The notes: generated from the sequence alone by a model not told the origin. A DNA stretch of 64,000 bases from Asticcacaulis sp. AC402 (GCF_000495835.1 NZ_AWGC01000020.1:53610-117609); one strand, 5' to 3'. Counted from the first letter of the stretch, positions 15,712 to 26,189 are shown. Numbers and translations: made by a program.

Positions 15712-18700
15712 AGGTTCACCCCGCGTGGGCGGGGACCAGGACACGCCGCGCGACACGATTTCGCGCTGTGCCTGTTCATCCCCGCGTGGGCGGGGACCAG
15801 CCGTTGCGCAGGCCCAGCGGGACAATATCGCGCGGTTCATCCCCGCGTGGGCGGGGACCAGGCGGTTTTCCTTATCTGTTGCAAGACCCTAAACGGTTCA
15901 TCCCCGCGTGGGCGGGGACCAGCCTCACTGACGGCATTTGCGATCACGGCAGCCCGGTTCATCCCCGCGTGGGCGGGGACCAGAGAACACGCAAAGACGG
16001 CCGCCACAATGGCGACGGTTCATCCCCGCGTGGGCGGGGACCAGACCTCCGGGCCATCGACCTCCGGGCCATCGACCGGTTCATCCCCGCGTGGGCGGGG
16101 ACCAGGCCGAGTATGAGCGCGGATTGTACGCCGGCGCCGGTTCATCCCCGCGTGGGCGGGGACCAGGCGCTTGCCCTCAGTGATAGCGGCAGCCGTGCCG
16201 GTTCATCCCCGCGTGGGCGGGGACCAGCGCTGTCGGCCCTCGGTGTCAACCTGATGACGCGGTTCATCCCCGCGTGGGCGGGGACCAGTGGCGTGCAAGG
16301 TCCGGTGGGATCAATCCCGCCGGTTCATCCCCGCGTGGGCGGGGACCAGGAGTCGGATAGACTCTATGATAGGTTTTCGCGCGGTTCATCCCCGCGTGGG
16401 CGGGGACCAGATGGGCGAAGAACGCAATGACAAAGAATTGGGCGGTTCATCCCCGCGTGGGCGGGGACCAGTCAGGTTGAGGAGGTCGTCAGAGGTCATG
16501 CGGCGGTTCATCCCCGCGTGGGCGGGGACCAGGGTTCTCAGGGGGAGGATGTCGGGGATAAGGCCGGTTCATCCCCGCGTGGGCGGGGACCAGGTTCGGG
16601 TTTGACAATCAAAGCCGGTTCAGGGTCGGTTCATCCCCGCGTGGGCGGGGACCAGACCGTCAGGCGGCGGGTGGACACGATGGCAGCCGGTTCATCCCCG
16701 CGTGGGCGGGGACCAGCGACGCGATACCGGGGAAAAACCGGCTGCGCTCGGTTCATCCCCGCGTGGGCGGGGACCAGAATAGGTAACACCAAATGGCTAA
16801 CCCTCCCCGCGGTTCATCCCCGCGTGGGCGGGGACCAGTCGCCGCGCGCCGAAACCTTAACCGGCGTGTGCGGTTCATCCCCGCGTGGGCGGGGACCAGA
16901 TCGTCAAGGACTTCGACGACGTGCCTGAGGGCGGTTCATCCCCGCGTGGGCGGGGACCAGTCCATCATCTCTATTTGCCACACGGCACGCCTCGGTTCAT
17001 CCCCGCGTGGGCGGGGACCAGGAAGAAAATCGGCCAAGGTCTGGCAGAGGGCGCGGTTCATCCCCGCGTGGGCGGGGACCAGGGCAAACATCGTTGCGTG
17101 TCTGGCTATGGAGCCGGTTCATCCCCGCGTGGGCGGGGACCAGTTGTGGTTGTCCATCAGCTCTGGGTCCGCGGTCGGTTCATCCCCGCGTGGGCGGGGA
17201 CCAGTTCGTTTGTGGATGGCGGAACCGGGAGGAACGCGGTTCATCCCCGCGTGGGCGGGGACCAGTTCCGCAGGTCAGGCCAAGACGGTTGAATCGTCGG
17301 TTCATCCCCGCGTGGGCGGGGACCAGCCCTGGCCAGCGCTATCGGACTCGGATTCACTCGGTTCATCCCCGCGTGGGCGGGGACCAGACAATCAGGTGGA
17401 GCTTGCCGCCATGCTTGGCCGGTTCATCCCCGCGTGGGCGGGGACCAGGCCTTCGACCTCAGGGCCTTCGACCTCAGGGCCGGTTCATCCCCGCGTGGGC
17501 GGGGACCAGCATTAGTCGGCAGGTCAAGGAATCCGTCATGCCGGTTCATCCCCGCGTGGGCGGGGACCAGCTCAGCGCGCTTTCATAGCTGACGTCGTAA
17601 ACCGGTTCATCCCCGCGTGGGCGGGGACCAGGGCGCGGCATCTCGTCCGGCCACTACAAGGGCCGGTTCATCCCCGCGTGGGCGGGGACCAGACACGATT
17701 ATTTACACCACACACGTCAAACGCCGGTTCATCCCCGCGTGGGCGGGGACCAGGCGCGGCTGACCGGGCCGGATACACCAAGATGCGGTTCATCCCCGCG
17801 TGGGCGGGGACCAGATCGCCATTGCGTCCCATTCCTCTTGCAAGGCCGGTTCATCCCCGCGTGGGCGGGGACCAGATCAGGCAGGCGGCGCTGATTTGTG
17901 CAGCGCGCGGTTCATCCCCGCGTGGGCGGGGACCAGCCCTCGAGGGCCCGGTAGCGCTCGATGTCGGGCGGTTCATCCCCGCGTGGGCGGGGACCAGCGG
18001 GATACCGCAATCGAATTGGGTCACTGTATCGGTTCATCCCCGCGTGGGCGGGGACCAGTCGACCATCTCCTGCGGCCAGGCGGCAGAAGTCGGTTCATCC
18101 CCGCGTGGGCGGGGACCAGGCTTGGGACACCGGCGGCGAAAAAGAGGGGTTCGGTTCATCCCCGCGTGGGCGGGGACCAGCGGCATCGAGATCGACGGGT
18201 GACGGGTGACGGCGGTTCATCCCCGCGTGGGCGGGGACCAGCGCCATCTGTTTGGCAACCGTCCACCGACTAACGGTTCATCCCCGCGTGGGCGGGGACC
18301 AGTTCCAGCGACTTGATAGAATCCGCCGTGTGGTCGGTTCATCCCCGCGTGGGCGGGGACCAGGTGGTTTTGCCGGTCCCTGCCGGGCCGACTAGCGGTT
18401 CATCCCCGCGTGGGCGGGGACCAGCCCAGGGTCGTGAACCACCGCAGCTCCCCAGGCGGTTCATCCCCGCGTGGGCGGGGACCAGTCGTTCGAGCTGATC
18501 AACATGGCCATGACGTTCGGTTCATCCCCGCGTGGGCGGGGACCAGGCGGTCCCGGTCGTACCAGCCCTGACAAGGGTCGGTTCATCCCCGCGTGGGCGG
18601 GGACCAGCCACCCCAGACACAGACACCGAGACACGTTCGCGGTTCATCCCCGCGTGGGCGGGGACCAGGGGTTAACCCAGCGATCGCTTAAGCGCTTTTG

Positions 18701-20193
18701 CGGTTCATCCCCGCGTGGGCGGGGACCAGGACGGCGCGCCACATCGGGTGGCGTGCTAGGTCGGTTCATCCCCGCGTGGGCGGGGACCAGCTCGGAGACT
18801 ACAAAATGACGAACGTTAATACCGGTTCATCCCCGCGTGGGCGGGGACCAGGATGAACGACGCGGGCATCTGCGTCGACCTGCCGGTTCATCCCCGCGTG
18901 GGCGGGGACCAGACGCTGGTCGTGAGATCGCAGCGAGGCGCAACCGGTTCATCCCCGCGTGGGCGGGGACCAGATACGCGCCGTCGATCCAGCGGCGAGC
19001 AGCAGCGGTTCATCCCCGCGTGGGCGGGGACCAGTATTTCAGAAAGCCGCCCACAATCTGACACGACGGTTCATCCCCGCGTGGGCGGGGACCAGGGTTT
19101 GCCCGTCGCGTGGTGCGGTGCTGATGTCGGTTCATCCCCGCGTGGGCGGGGACCAGCTCGAACCCTCGATTTGTGACATTAAATCGCCCGGTTCATCCCC
19201 GCGTGGGCGGGGACCAGTTAGTCATTTGTAGTCTCCGAGAGTAAAAAGCCGGTTCATCCCCGCGTGGGCGGGGACCAGTCCGGGCGTCAACGTTGTGGCC
19301 AGCGGGCGCGCGGTTCATCCCCGCGTGGGCGGGGACCAGTCGCAGCGAGGCGCAACCTCAACCGGCGTGTGCGGTTCATCCCCGCGTGGGCGGGGACCAG
19401 GCGCGACAGCCCAACGTGTGGACAAATTGTCGCGGTTCATCCCCGCGTGGGCGGGGACCAGCCGGCCAGCCCTAGCCAACTCGATATAATGCTCGGTTCA
19501 TCCCCGCGTGGGCGGGGACCAGGGTTCGCCGCTCACCGTTGCGGCCAAAATTGACGGTTCATCCCCGCGTGGGCGGGGACCAGTTCCCCCTGATTTGTGC
19601 ACTGTGTCAGTATGACGGTTCATCCCCGCGTGGGCGGGGACCAGCCTGCGACTGAGCCTGCACTGTCAAGAGCCTCCGGTTCATCCCCGCGTGGGCGGGG
19701 ACCAGGAAGATGATATGCAATCAGTTCACGATTCAGGCGGTTCATCCCCGCGTGGGCGGGGACCAGGGGTTTGCGGCATAGGCCGGAAAGGTATAACCCG
19801 GTTCATCCCCGCGTGGGCGGGGACCAGGGCCGATTTGTTGCCGATCATGGCAACAAGAACGGTTCATCCCCGCGTGGGCGGGGACCAGCACTGGCCAGTG
19901 CTATCGGACTCGGATTCACTCGGTTCATCCCCGCGTGGGCGGGGACCAGATTTGCGACAATAAACCGCTGTTTGTCGATTGCGGTTCATCCCCGCGTGGG
20001 CGGGGACCAGGCGGCGCCGGGTCAGTCCGTTGAGGACAGCCCCGGTTCATCCCCGCGTGGGCGGGGACCAGGCCAGTAGCGGATGAACATCAGGGGCCGC
20101 ACGCGGTTCATCCCCGCGTGGGCGGGGACCAGGTGTAGGAACCGCAGTCAAAAGTTTTATTTGCCGGTTCATCCCCGCGTGGGCGGGGACCAG
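15712..20193 (-). CRISPR. Type I-E CRISPR array, 74 repeats and 73 spacers
   Basis: The 29-bp repeat reads CGGTTCATCCCCGCG-TGG-GCGGGGACCAG on the plus strand. In the cas orientation it begins CTGGTCCCCGCC and ends GGGGATGAACCG, the I-E type with a GGGGA/TCCCC stem. The period is 61 nt, with 32-nt spacers except spacer 15 (16594-16626), which is 33 nt. Counting from the left, repeat 1 (15712-15739) is 28 nt with a lost T, repeat 2 has T for G at its second base, and the other 72 look identical. Degeneration at the left end, leader at the right end and repeat polarity all place the leader-proximal, newest spacers at the right. Several spacers are homologous to one another (see findings). Confidence 0.99.
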
Positions 20194-20283
20194 ACATGCT
20201 GAAAGCTATTGAAAGCGTGAAGAATTTACAATGTCAAAGATTCACCAACATTCACCATTCGTTCCTGGCGGTATTTTGATACC
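20194..20283 (-). promoter_or_regulatory. CRISPR leader with candidate promoter
   Basis: This AT-rich 90-nt segment lies between cas2 and the first leader-proximal repeat. On the minus strand a consensus TTGACA lies at 20237-20232 and, 18 nt further, TTCAAT at 20213-20208. This would start transcription just before the first repeat. A degenerate IHF-like motif (TGTCAAAGATTCA, two mismatches to consensus) overlaps the -35. The leader function follows from position, composition and repeat polarity. Confidence 0.65.
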
Positions 20284-21520
<1,237 letters not shown>

Positions 21521-21523
21521 CGC

Positions 21524-22192
21524 CTATGCTCCCAGGGGCCGCAGCAGCAGAAGCCCAAGTCCGAAGGCCTTGCCGTGACCAATGCCCGACAGCAGAGCCC
21601 TTTGCAGGTGCACGGGATCGCTAACGGTCAGGACGCCCTCGGCGTCAATCACCGAAATTGTCGCCGGCGTTCGGCTGGCTTTGCGCGGCGGATGGATTTG
21701 GGCATAATCCAACACCTGACTATAGGCAGGATCGATGACGGCGCCGCACCGGCTCAGTTTCTGACCCAGCCAGTCAAGCGCTACAGTTTCGCGCGCTTCC
21801 GCGGTGAGCGCGCCACCGTTGTCGCGTTTGGCCCGCATCAGGACATCGACCCGCAGGCTAGGTTTGCGGTCCGCCTGGGAGACGGCGATCGTTGGATTGA
21901 CGCGCAGGCCAAAGCCATAGCGCTGGCCGGTCGATACAGATGGCGCGTAGGGTTTGGTCCTGATCTCCCAGACGCGGTCGTCGAACACGGGTTGGCGCTC
22001 CGACACGATCAGGAACCGGCCGCGCTCGGACAGGCGAAAGATGAAATCACGTTTTGCCTCGGGATCCTCGGCAAACAGTCGCCAGATCAGGCGGTGTCCG
22101 CCGTCCAGCTTCGGGTCGTCGTGAGCCTGACGGGCGAAGGCACGGGCTTGCTGGGTATCATGGCGCAACTGGGCCAGGGTAAAAAAGCTCAT
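21524..22192 (-). CDS. cas6e: CRISPR pre-crRNA endoribonuclease Cas6e (CasE/Cse3)
   Basis: This 222-aa RNase cuts each repeat at the base of its hairpin and stays on the crRNA 3' handle within Cascade. The likely catalytic histidine is His33 in GGHRLIWRLFAED, equivalent in position to the YQLHQGLWHLF motif of E. coli CasE. The C-terminal glycine-rich RNA-binding loop GIGHGKAFGLGLLLLRPL is intact. The ATG at 22192 overlaps the cas5 stop (ATGA), so the frame extending further upstream is rejected. Confidence 0.95.
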   Translation of the reverse strand: MSFFTLAQLRHDTQQARAFARQAHDDPKLDGGHRLIWRLFAEDPEAKRDFIFRLSERGRFLIVSERQPVFDDRVWEIRTKPYAPSVSTGQRYGFGLRVNPTIAVSQADRKPSLRVDVLMRAKRDNGGALTAEARETVALDWLGQKLSRCGAVIDPAYSQVLDYAQIHPPRKASRTPATISVIDAEGVLTVSDPVHLQRALLSGIGHGKAFGLGLLLLRPLGA

Positions 22193-22974
22193 GCCGCGTC
22201 CTCCGCAGCCGTACCGACCGGGATATCCGACCATTCCAGACGGCCCTCGCGGCGGTCGGAAAATTGCCAAAGCGCGCGGTTGCGCAGGCCGTCGCGGCGC
22301 AGGCGAATTTCCTTGGCATCCGCCTCTTCGACAGTCAGCCCCGCCTCGAATTCGAACCACACCCGGGCTGAGTCCAGGCGCGGCGTTTTCAGAGCCAGGC
22401 GGGTAACCTCCTCAACCGCGTCGTAGGCGCCAAATCCTGTCAGCAGTCTGTCGCAGGTCAGGCGGCGCGGACGAGGTGGAGCGCTCAGAGGGCAGGCCTT
22501 GCGTCCCAGATAGGGCGCAAAGACCGGCCGTTTCAAAGCCGCCTCGACGCGGGTAAGGTCGGCATTCTGATCCGGCTTTTGCCACAGAGCGACCGTTGAA
22601 ACCGACTCCAGGCGATACATCCGTTCCGACAGGACGGTGTTGAGGTCATCGGCCACCAGGTCATTTTTGCGGGTGCTTGTGCTCGCGCCGGCCTTATGAA
22701 GGCGTTTGCGCGCGGCTTCGGTCGGGGTCTGGGCGGTATGGTAATCACGCAGGGGATAACCAGGGCTATCCAGACGCACGGCAAAGCCAAGTGTCGCATC
22801 CAGGTCCAGCAACGCGTCATGATCGTCGCGGGTGAAGCCCATCGCACCGGCGACCAGCCCGAGGACTCCGGATTTCGACGGCGCGTCCCACAGGCTGCGG
22901 CGTTCGCCGACCGTGATGTCGCCAAAGGCAGCCATCGGACCGCTTAGGCGAAACAGCAGATACTCGCGGGTCAT
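22189..22974 (-). CDS. cas5e: Cascade subunit Cas5e (CasD)
   Basis: This 261-aa Cas5e caps the 5' handle of the crRNA in Cascade. The N-terminus LLFRLSGPMAAFGDITVGERR is typical, followed by PSKSGVLGLVAGAMGFTRDDHDAL, where Cas5 proteins have their conserved glycine and PSKSA/G-GLL segment. KRPVFAPYLGRKACPLSAPP matches the Cas5 YLGRKSCP motif. Four nt separate it from cas7e and ATGA overlaps cas6e. Confidence 0.96.
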   Translation of the reverse strand: MTREYLLFRLSGPMAAFGDITVGERRSLWDAPSKSGVLGLVAGAMGFTRDDHDALLDLDATLGFAVRLDSPGYPLRDYHTAQTPTEAARKRLHKAGASTSTRKNDLVADDLNTVLSERMYRLESVSTVALWQKPDQNADLTRVEAALKRPVFAPYLGRKACPLSAPPRPRRLTCDRLLTGFGAYDAVEEVTRLALKTPRLDSARVWFEFEAGLTVEEADAKEIRLRRDGLRNRALWQFSDRREGRLEWSDIPVGTAAEDAA

Positions 22975-22978
22975 GGCT

Positions 22979-24046
22979 CTAAATCCGATCGATCACCGCC
23001 TGGGCGGCGGTAACGAGGTCGCTCAGGGTTTGCGACTCCGGATCTCCGACCGCCAGAATGTGGGAGTCGAGCTTCTCGCCATAGGCCTTGGCGAACCCCG
23101 CTTTCAAATCGCTAAGTCGGGACACGGAATCTGCGAAAAAGTCGTTCTTTCCGTCGGCACCCACGGGGGTCTGAAATGCCGAGGCCAGGCTGCGCGGGGA
23201 TTCCTCGCCGATTTCTTCGAGTACGTAGCTGGCTTTGGCGCGGCTGGCGAACGCGTTCTGCTTGCCTGTCGGGCTGACTGTGGTGACCGAGCGTATCAGG
23301 GCCTCAAGTGTCGCCTTGGCCAGCGGCTTGTCGCCGGACAGGTTGGCCACCAAAAGATTGGCATCGATGCAGACATACAGATAGAACAGTCCGGCGCCGT
23401 ATTGCTGGACGCCAATAAAGCCGGCGCCGCGATCCTGGTCCTGATCTGCATTCTTGATGTCGTCGACGGCTGTATAGTAGTCGTCTTCTACGGTCACGCG
23501 GTGGGTGGTAAAGGCGTGGGCTACCTGAACCGCCGCCTCGACATTAAAGCGCGAATTGTCGGCCAGCATCCGCCCGAACATGGCGATGTCGGCGGCGCGC
23601 GGCTTATCCTTGAGGACAGTCAGGCCTTTGAGATCGGGCATATCAGGCCCGGACAACCGGTCGGCCAGGTCGTTGAGCAACGACAACTCGTCCGGTCCCA
23701 GATGCACCAGTTGCTCGGTCCGTGCCTGACCTTTCTTTACCTTGCCCAGCTTGTCATTGTCGATGACGGCTTCGGCGCGCTTGATGGCGTCATCAGGGCG
23801 CAGGCCGCGTGCTGTTAAGGCCTTGACCAGGGCCTCGGCAAAGGCGGTCGAACGCGTGCCCAACGCGACGGGCAAGAGATCGGCGAACACGTCCGATTGG
23901 CGAAAGGCGCGCTTAAGGCTTTGGGACGAGATCCGCAGGCGCTCGGCGCCGCCGAATTTCAGCGTCTTGGGCTTACCCGTATCGTCGCGGTTCAGATTCG
24001 CGGCGGCATAGGTGGTCAGGATATGAAGTTGAATAAAGTGTGACAT
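22979..24046 (-). CDS. cas7e: Cascade backbone subunit Cas7e (CasC/Cse4)
   Basis: This 355-aa subunit is present in several copies along the crRNA spacer in Cascade. The family N-terminus FIQLHILTTYAAANLNRDDTGKPKTLKFGGAERLRISSQSLKRA is very clear, as is the later GAGFIGVQQYGAGLFYLYVCI. The ATG at 24046 is chosen since Cas7e proteins begin MxxFIQLHxL; a longer open frame upstream overlaps cse2 and is not protein-like. The gap to cse2 is 23 nt. Confidence 0.97.
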   Translation of the reverse strand: MSHFIQLHILTTYAAANLNRDDTGKPKTLKFGGAERLRISSQSLKRAFRQSDVFADLLPVALGTRSTAFAEALVKALTARGLRPDDAIKRAEAVIDNDKLGKVKKGQARTEQLVHLGPDELSLLNDLADRLSGPDMPDLKGLTVLKDKPRAADIAMFGRMLADNSRFNVEAAVQVAHAFTTHRVTVEDDYYTAVDDIKNADQDQDRGAGFIGVQQYGAGLFYLYVCIDANLLVANLSGDKPLAKATLEALIRSVTTVSPTGKQNAFASRAKASYVLEEIGEESPRSLASAFQTPVGADGKNDFFADSVSRLSDLKAGFAKAYGEKLDSHILAVGDPESQTLSDLVTAAQAVIDRI

Positions 24047-24069
24047 GACAGGTCCTATTGGAAAAGAGA

Positions 24070-24612
24070 TCAGGCTTGCGCCGGTGCGGACGCGAGTTCG
24101 TGGCCATGGCGGTCCAGGCCGTAATACCGGCGCGCCCATTCGCGGCGGATCTCGGGCTTTCGCCGCCACAGATAGAGCGAGGTCGCCAATTCGGCGGCAT
24201 CGGCCTCGCCCTTCAACAGGGCAGCCATGCGTCGTGCTTGTTCGAACAAATCGCCCGTCGTTTCGGCCCGCATGAGGCTCAAGAAAGCCGTTGGGTTCAT
24301 CCTTGGCGGATCGCCGTGTCCCAGGGCTGCGGCCGGATGCAGGCTGGATCGATCGCGGATATGCGCCAGGACGTAGGCGCAGGTCACCAGATCGGCCTCG
24401 TCTTTTGGGCTGGGTTTGATAAGTTTATGAAGATCTCTGAAGGCGTCGATCCCCATCGCTGCCACCACGTCGGGCTCACCACCATCGCCATCCTCGATGA
24501 GGCTGATACGGCGCAAATGCGCCATGTCGGCGCGTTTGCGGTTGAGGCCGTTATGGCTGGGGTCGGCCAGTTCGCGCCACCATGTGTCGAATTTCTGTTT
24601 CAGATCGCTCAT
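24070..24612 (-). CDS. cse2: Cascade small subunit Cse2 (CasB)
   Basis: The helical small subunit of type I-E Cascade is present as a dimer and holds the displaced DNA strand. It is 180 aa, normal for Cse2. Typical features are FDTWWRELADPSHNGLNRKRADMAHLRR near the N-terminus, TCAYVLAHIRD, and the basic C-terminal region LYLWRRKPEIRREWARRYYG. The start codon overlaps the cse1 stop (ATGA), indicating translational coupling. Confidence 0.95.
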   Translation of the reverse strand: MSDLKQKFDTWWRELADPSHNGLNRKRADMAHLRRISLIEDGDGGEPDVVAAMGIDAFRDLHKLIKPSPKDEADLVTCAYVLAHIRDRSSLHPAAALGHGDPPRMNPTAFLSLMRAETTGDLFEQARRMAALLKGEADAAELATSLYLWRRKPEIRREWARRYYGLDRHGHELASAPAQA

Positions 24613-26189
24613 CAGGCAACCTCCTTCGTGGATTTGGCTACGACCAGGCCCAAGGCAGTGCGTACCCGGTTAAAGCCGTTGTTCAATTGACCTCGCGCAT
24701 ACAAAAGCCGCCGGGGATCGGTATCGGTCAGACCGTCGATATCGACAAAAGCATCGAACACGGACACCGAGGTTCGGCGAAGGAATTTCAGCCAGGCTTC
24801 GCGAAGGTCCAGGTCGGGCTGATCGCTTTGCGCCCGTTCCAGCATTTCATCAAGCTGGCGTTCGAAGTCGCCTTGTGTTTCTTGCCACACCTGTTGCGCC
24901 GGCGTTTGCAGGGCGTCCATCGGCAGGGTTTCGGGCAAGCGATAACTGCCGTCGCCTTGCTTTTGACCATAGAGCGCCAGCTTGCACGCAAAGCGTACCG
25001 CTTTCGCGGCCTCGTCGGCGGCAGAAATCAAGGCTTGCAAGGTGGCTTTCAGGGCTTGGTTATCGACCGGCACCCAGGGCAGACGGGCATCCAGCCATTG
25101 CCGGGCCTTCATATTGTCCATATCGAAGCCAAAGGCGATCATGCCGTCATTGGCCAACTCGCCCTTGACCTCCAGCCGTCGCGCCTTCCACAGCTTGACG
25201 CTTTCGGCGGCATCGCCATTGAAGCCCCACCAGGCCAGCCAATCGCCATAGTCGGATGGCCCGGAATTGGGGTGCAGCGGCAGGGCACCGGATTTCTTGT
25301 CGTTGCGATAGGGCGAAAGCGGGTGAAGCCATCCGACATAGTTGGCGCCGTAGTTTTGCGTACGGTATTCCAGTACGACGGGGCCGGTTGCTTCGCTCAG
25401 GCTGCACCGGCCGTCGGCGAAGATCAGGCGGAGGCGGCGCGGACAGGCGAAAAAGCACAGGCCCAGCGGCTGATCTTCCGGTGTCACCATCGCGTCCTTG
25501 ACCGACGTACGTGTTGGGCTGATCCACGGAAACAGACGCGACGGTTCGATGGTGAATTCCCCATCTCGCGCCGGGACATTGGCCCAAAGGCGATCCCACA
25601 GGGTAGCCACGGTTTCGCCGGTGCGCAGGGGCGTGACCAGGGTCGTAAGGGGGCCGCCGCCGCGCAGGGAGGTGCGGTGTCCCGCGCCGCCTGAGGGCGC
25701 ATAGGTTTGCAAGGTGATCAGCGCCGCCGTCGCATAGGGCAGGCCAAGCGCTGTCACCGTATCGCGCTTGATAAACAGGTCGGAATTGTTTCTGAGGGCG
25801 TTTTCACCCGGTGCTTCGATCAAGAGCCCGCTAACCGGTTTTGGATCCTGCGCGGCCAGGTCGTCGAAGTCCTGAAAAGCGCGCGGGCCGTCGCCATCAA
25901 GGTTGAAGGCGGGCGAAAAGGGCGACAGCTTTTGTAGCAGGGTGTCGGGCGAAGGCGGGCTGCGGAAATGTTCGGCCCAGTCGTCTTCGTTATCGCAGGC
26001 CAGAGCGATAAACATCAGCCCGATCAGCAACTCGGTTACGGCGGCGTTCCAGTCGGGCCGCGGAAAATCCAGTGCCACGATCGGATCGTTCAGAACATCG
26101 TTGGTGACATCGCACGGCCGGATTTGGTCGCGACGTCCCGAACGTCGCCGGACTTCCAGCCAAGGGTCGTGCAAAAGATTAAAAGGCAT
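24612..26189 (-). CDS. cse1: Cascade large subunit Cse1 (CasA/Cas8e)
   Basis: The 525-aa large subunit recognises the PAM and recruits Cas3. The N-terminus FNLLHDPWLEVRRRSGRRDQ, the ALDFPRPDWNAAVTELLIGLM region and GAGHRTSLRGGGPLTTLV are characteristic of Cse1, as is LFACPRRLRL-like sequence (here CFFACPRRLRLIFADGRC). The C-terminal four-helix bundle ends with LYARGQLNNGFNRVRTALGL. It starts 69 nt after cas3, the only real gap in the operon, so a separate promoter there is possible although I saw none. Confidence 0.96.
   Translation of the reverse strand: MPFNLLHDPWLEVRRRSGRRDQIRPCDVTNDVLNDPIVALDFPRPDWNAAVTELLIGLMFIALACDNEDDWAEHFRSPPSPDTLLQKLSPFSPAFNLDGDGPRAFQDFDDLAAQDPKPVSGLLIEAPGENALRNNSDLFIKRDTVTALGLPYATAALITLQTYAPSGGAGHRTSLRGGGPLTTLVTPLRTGETVATLWDRLWANVPARDGEFTIEPSRLFPWISPTRTSVKDAMVTPEDQPLGLCFFACPRRLRLIFADGRCSLSEATGPVVLEYRTQNYGANYVGWLHPLSPYRNDKKSGALPLHPNSGPSDYGDWLAWWGFNGDAAESVKLWKARRLEVKGELANDGMIAFGFDMDNMKARQWLDARLPWVPVDNQALKATLQALISAADEAAKAVRFACKLALYGQKQGDGSYRLPETLPMDALQTPAQQVWQETQGDFERQLDEMLERAQSDQPDLDLREAWLKFLRRTSVSVFDAFVDIDGLTDTDPRRLLYARGQLNNGFNRVRTALGLVVAKSTKEVA

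Noticed and set aside
17875..19606. Spacers 36 and 64 share CTGATTTGTGCA
   Set aside because: A 12-nt match among about 2.3 kb of spacer sequence is expected by chance at appreciable frequency, and flanking bases do not align.
15701..20079. Many long open frames in the array with repeated PRVGGDQ or SSPRGRGP peptides
   Set aside because: They are translations of the CRISPR repeat in three frames; the 61-nt period shifts frame every unit and no ribosome-binding site or family match supports them.
20194..20283. IHF site in the leader
   Set aside because: The best candidate (TGTCAAAGATTCA) has two mismatches to the consensus at informative positions, so it is mentioned only as weak.
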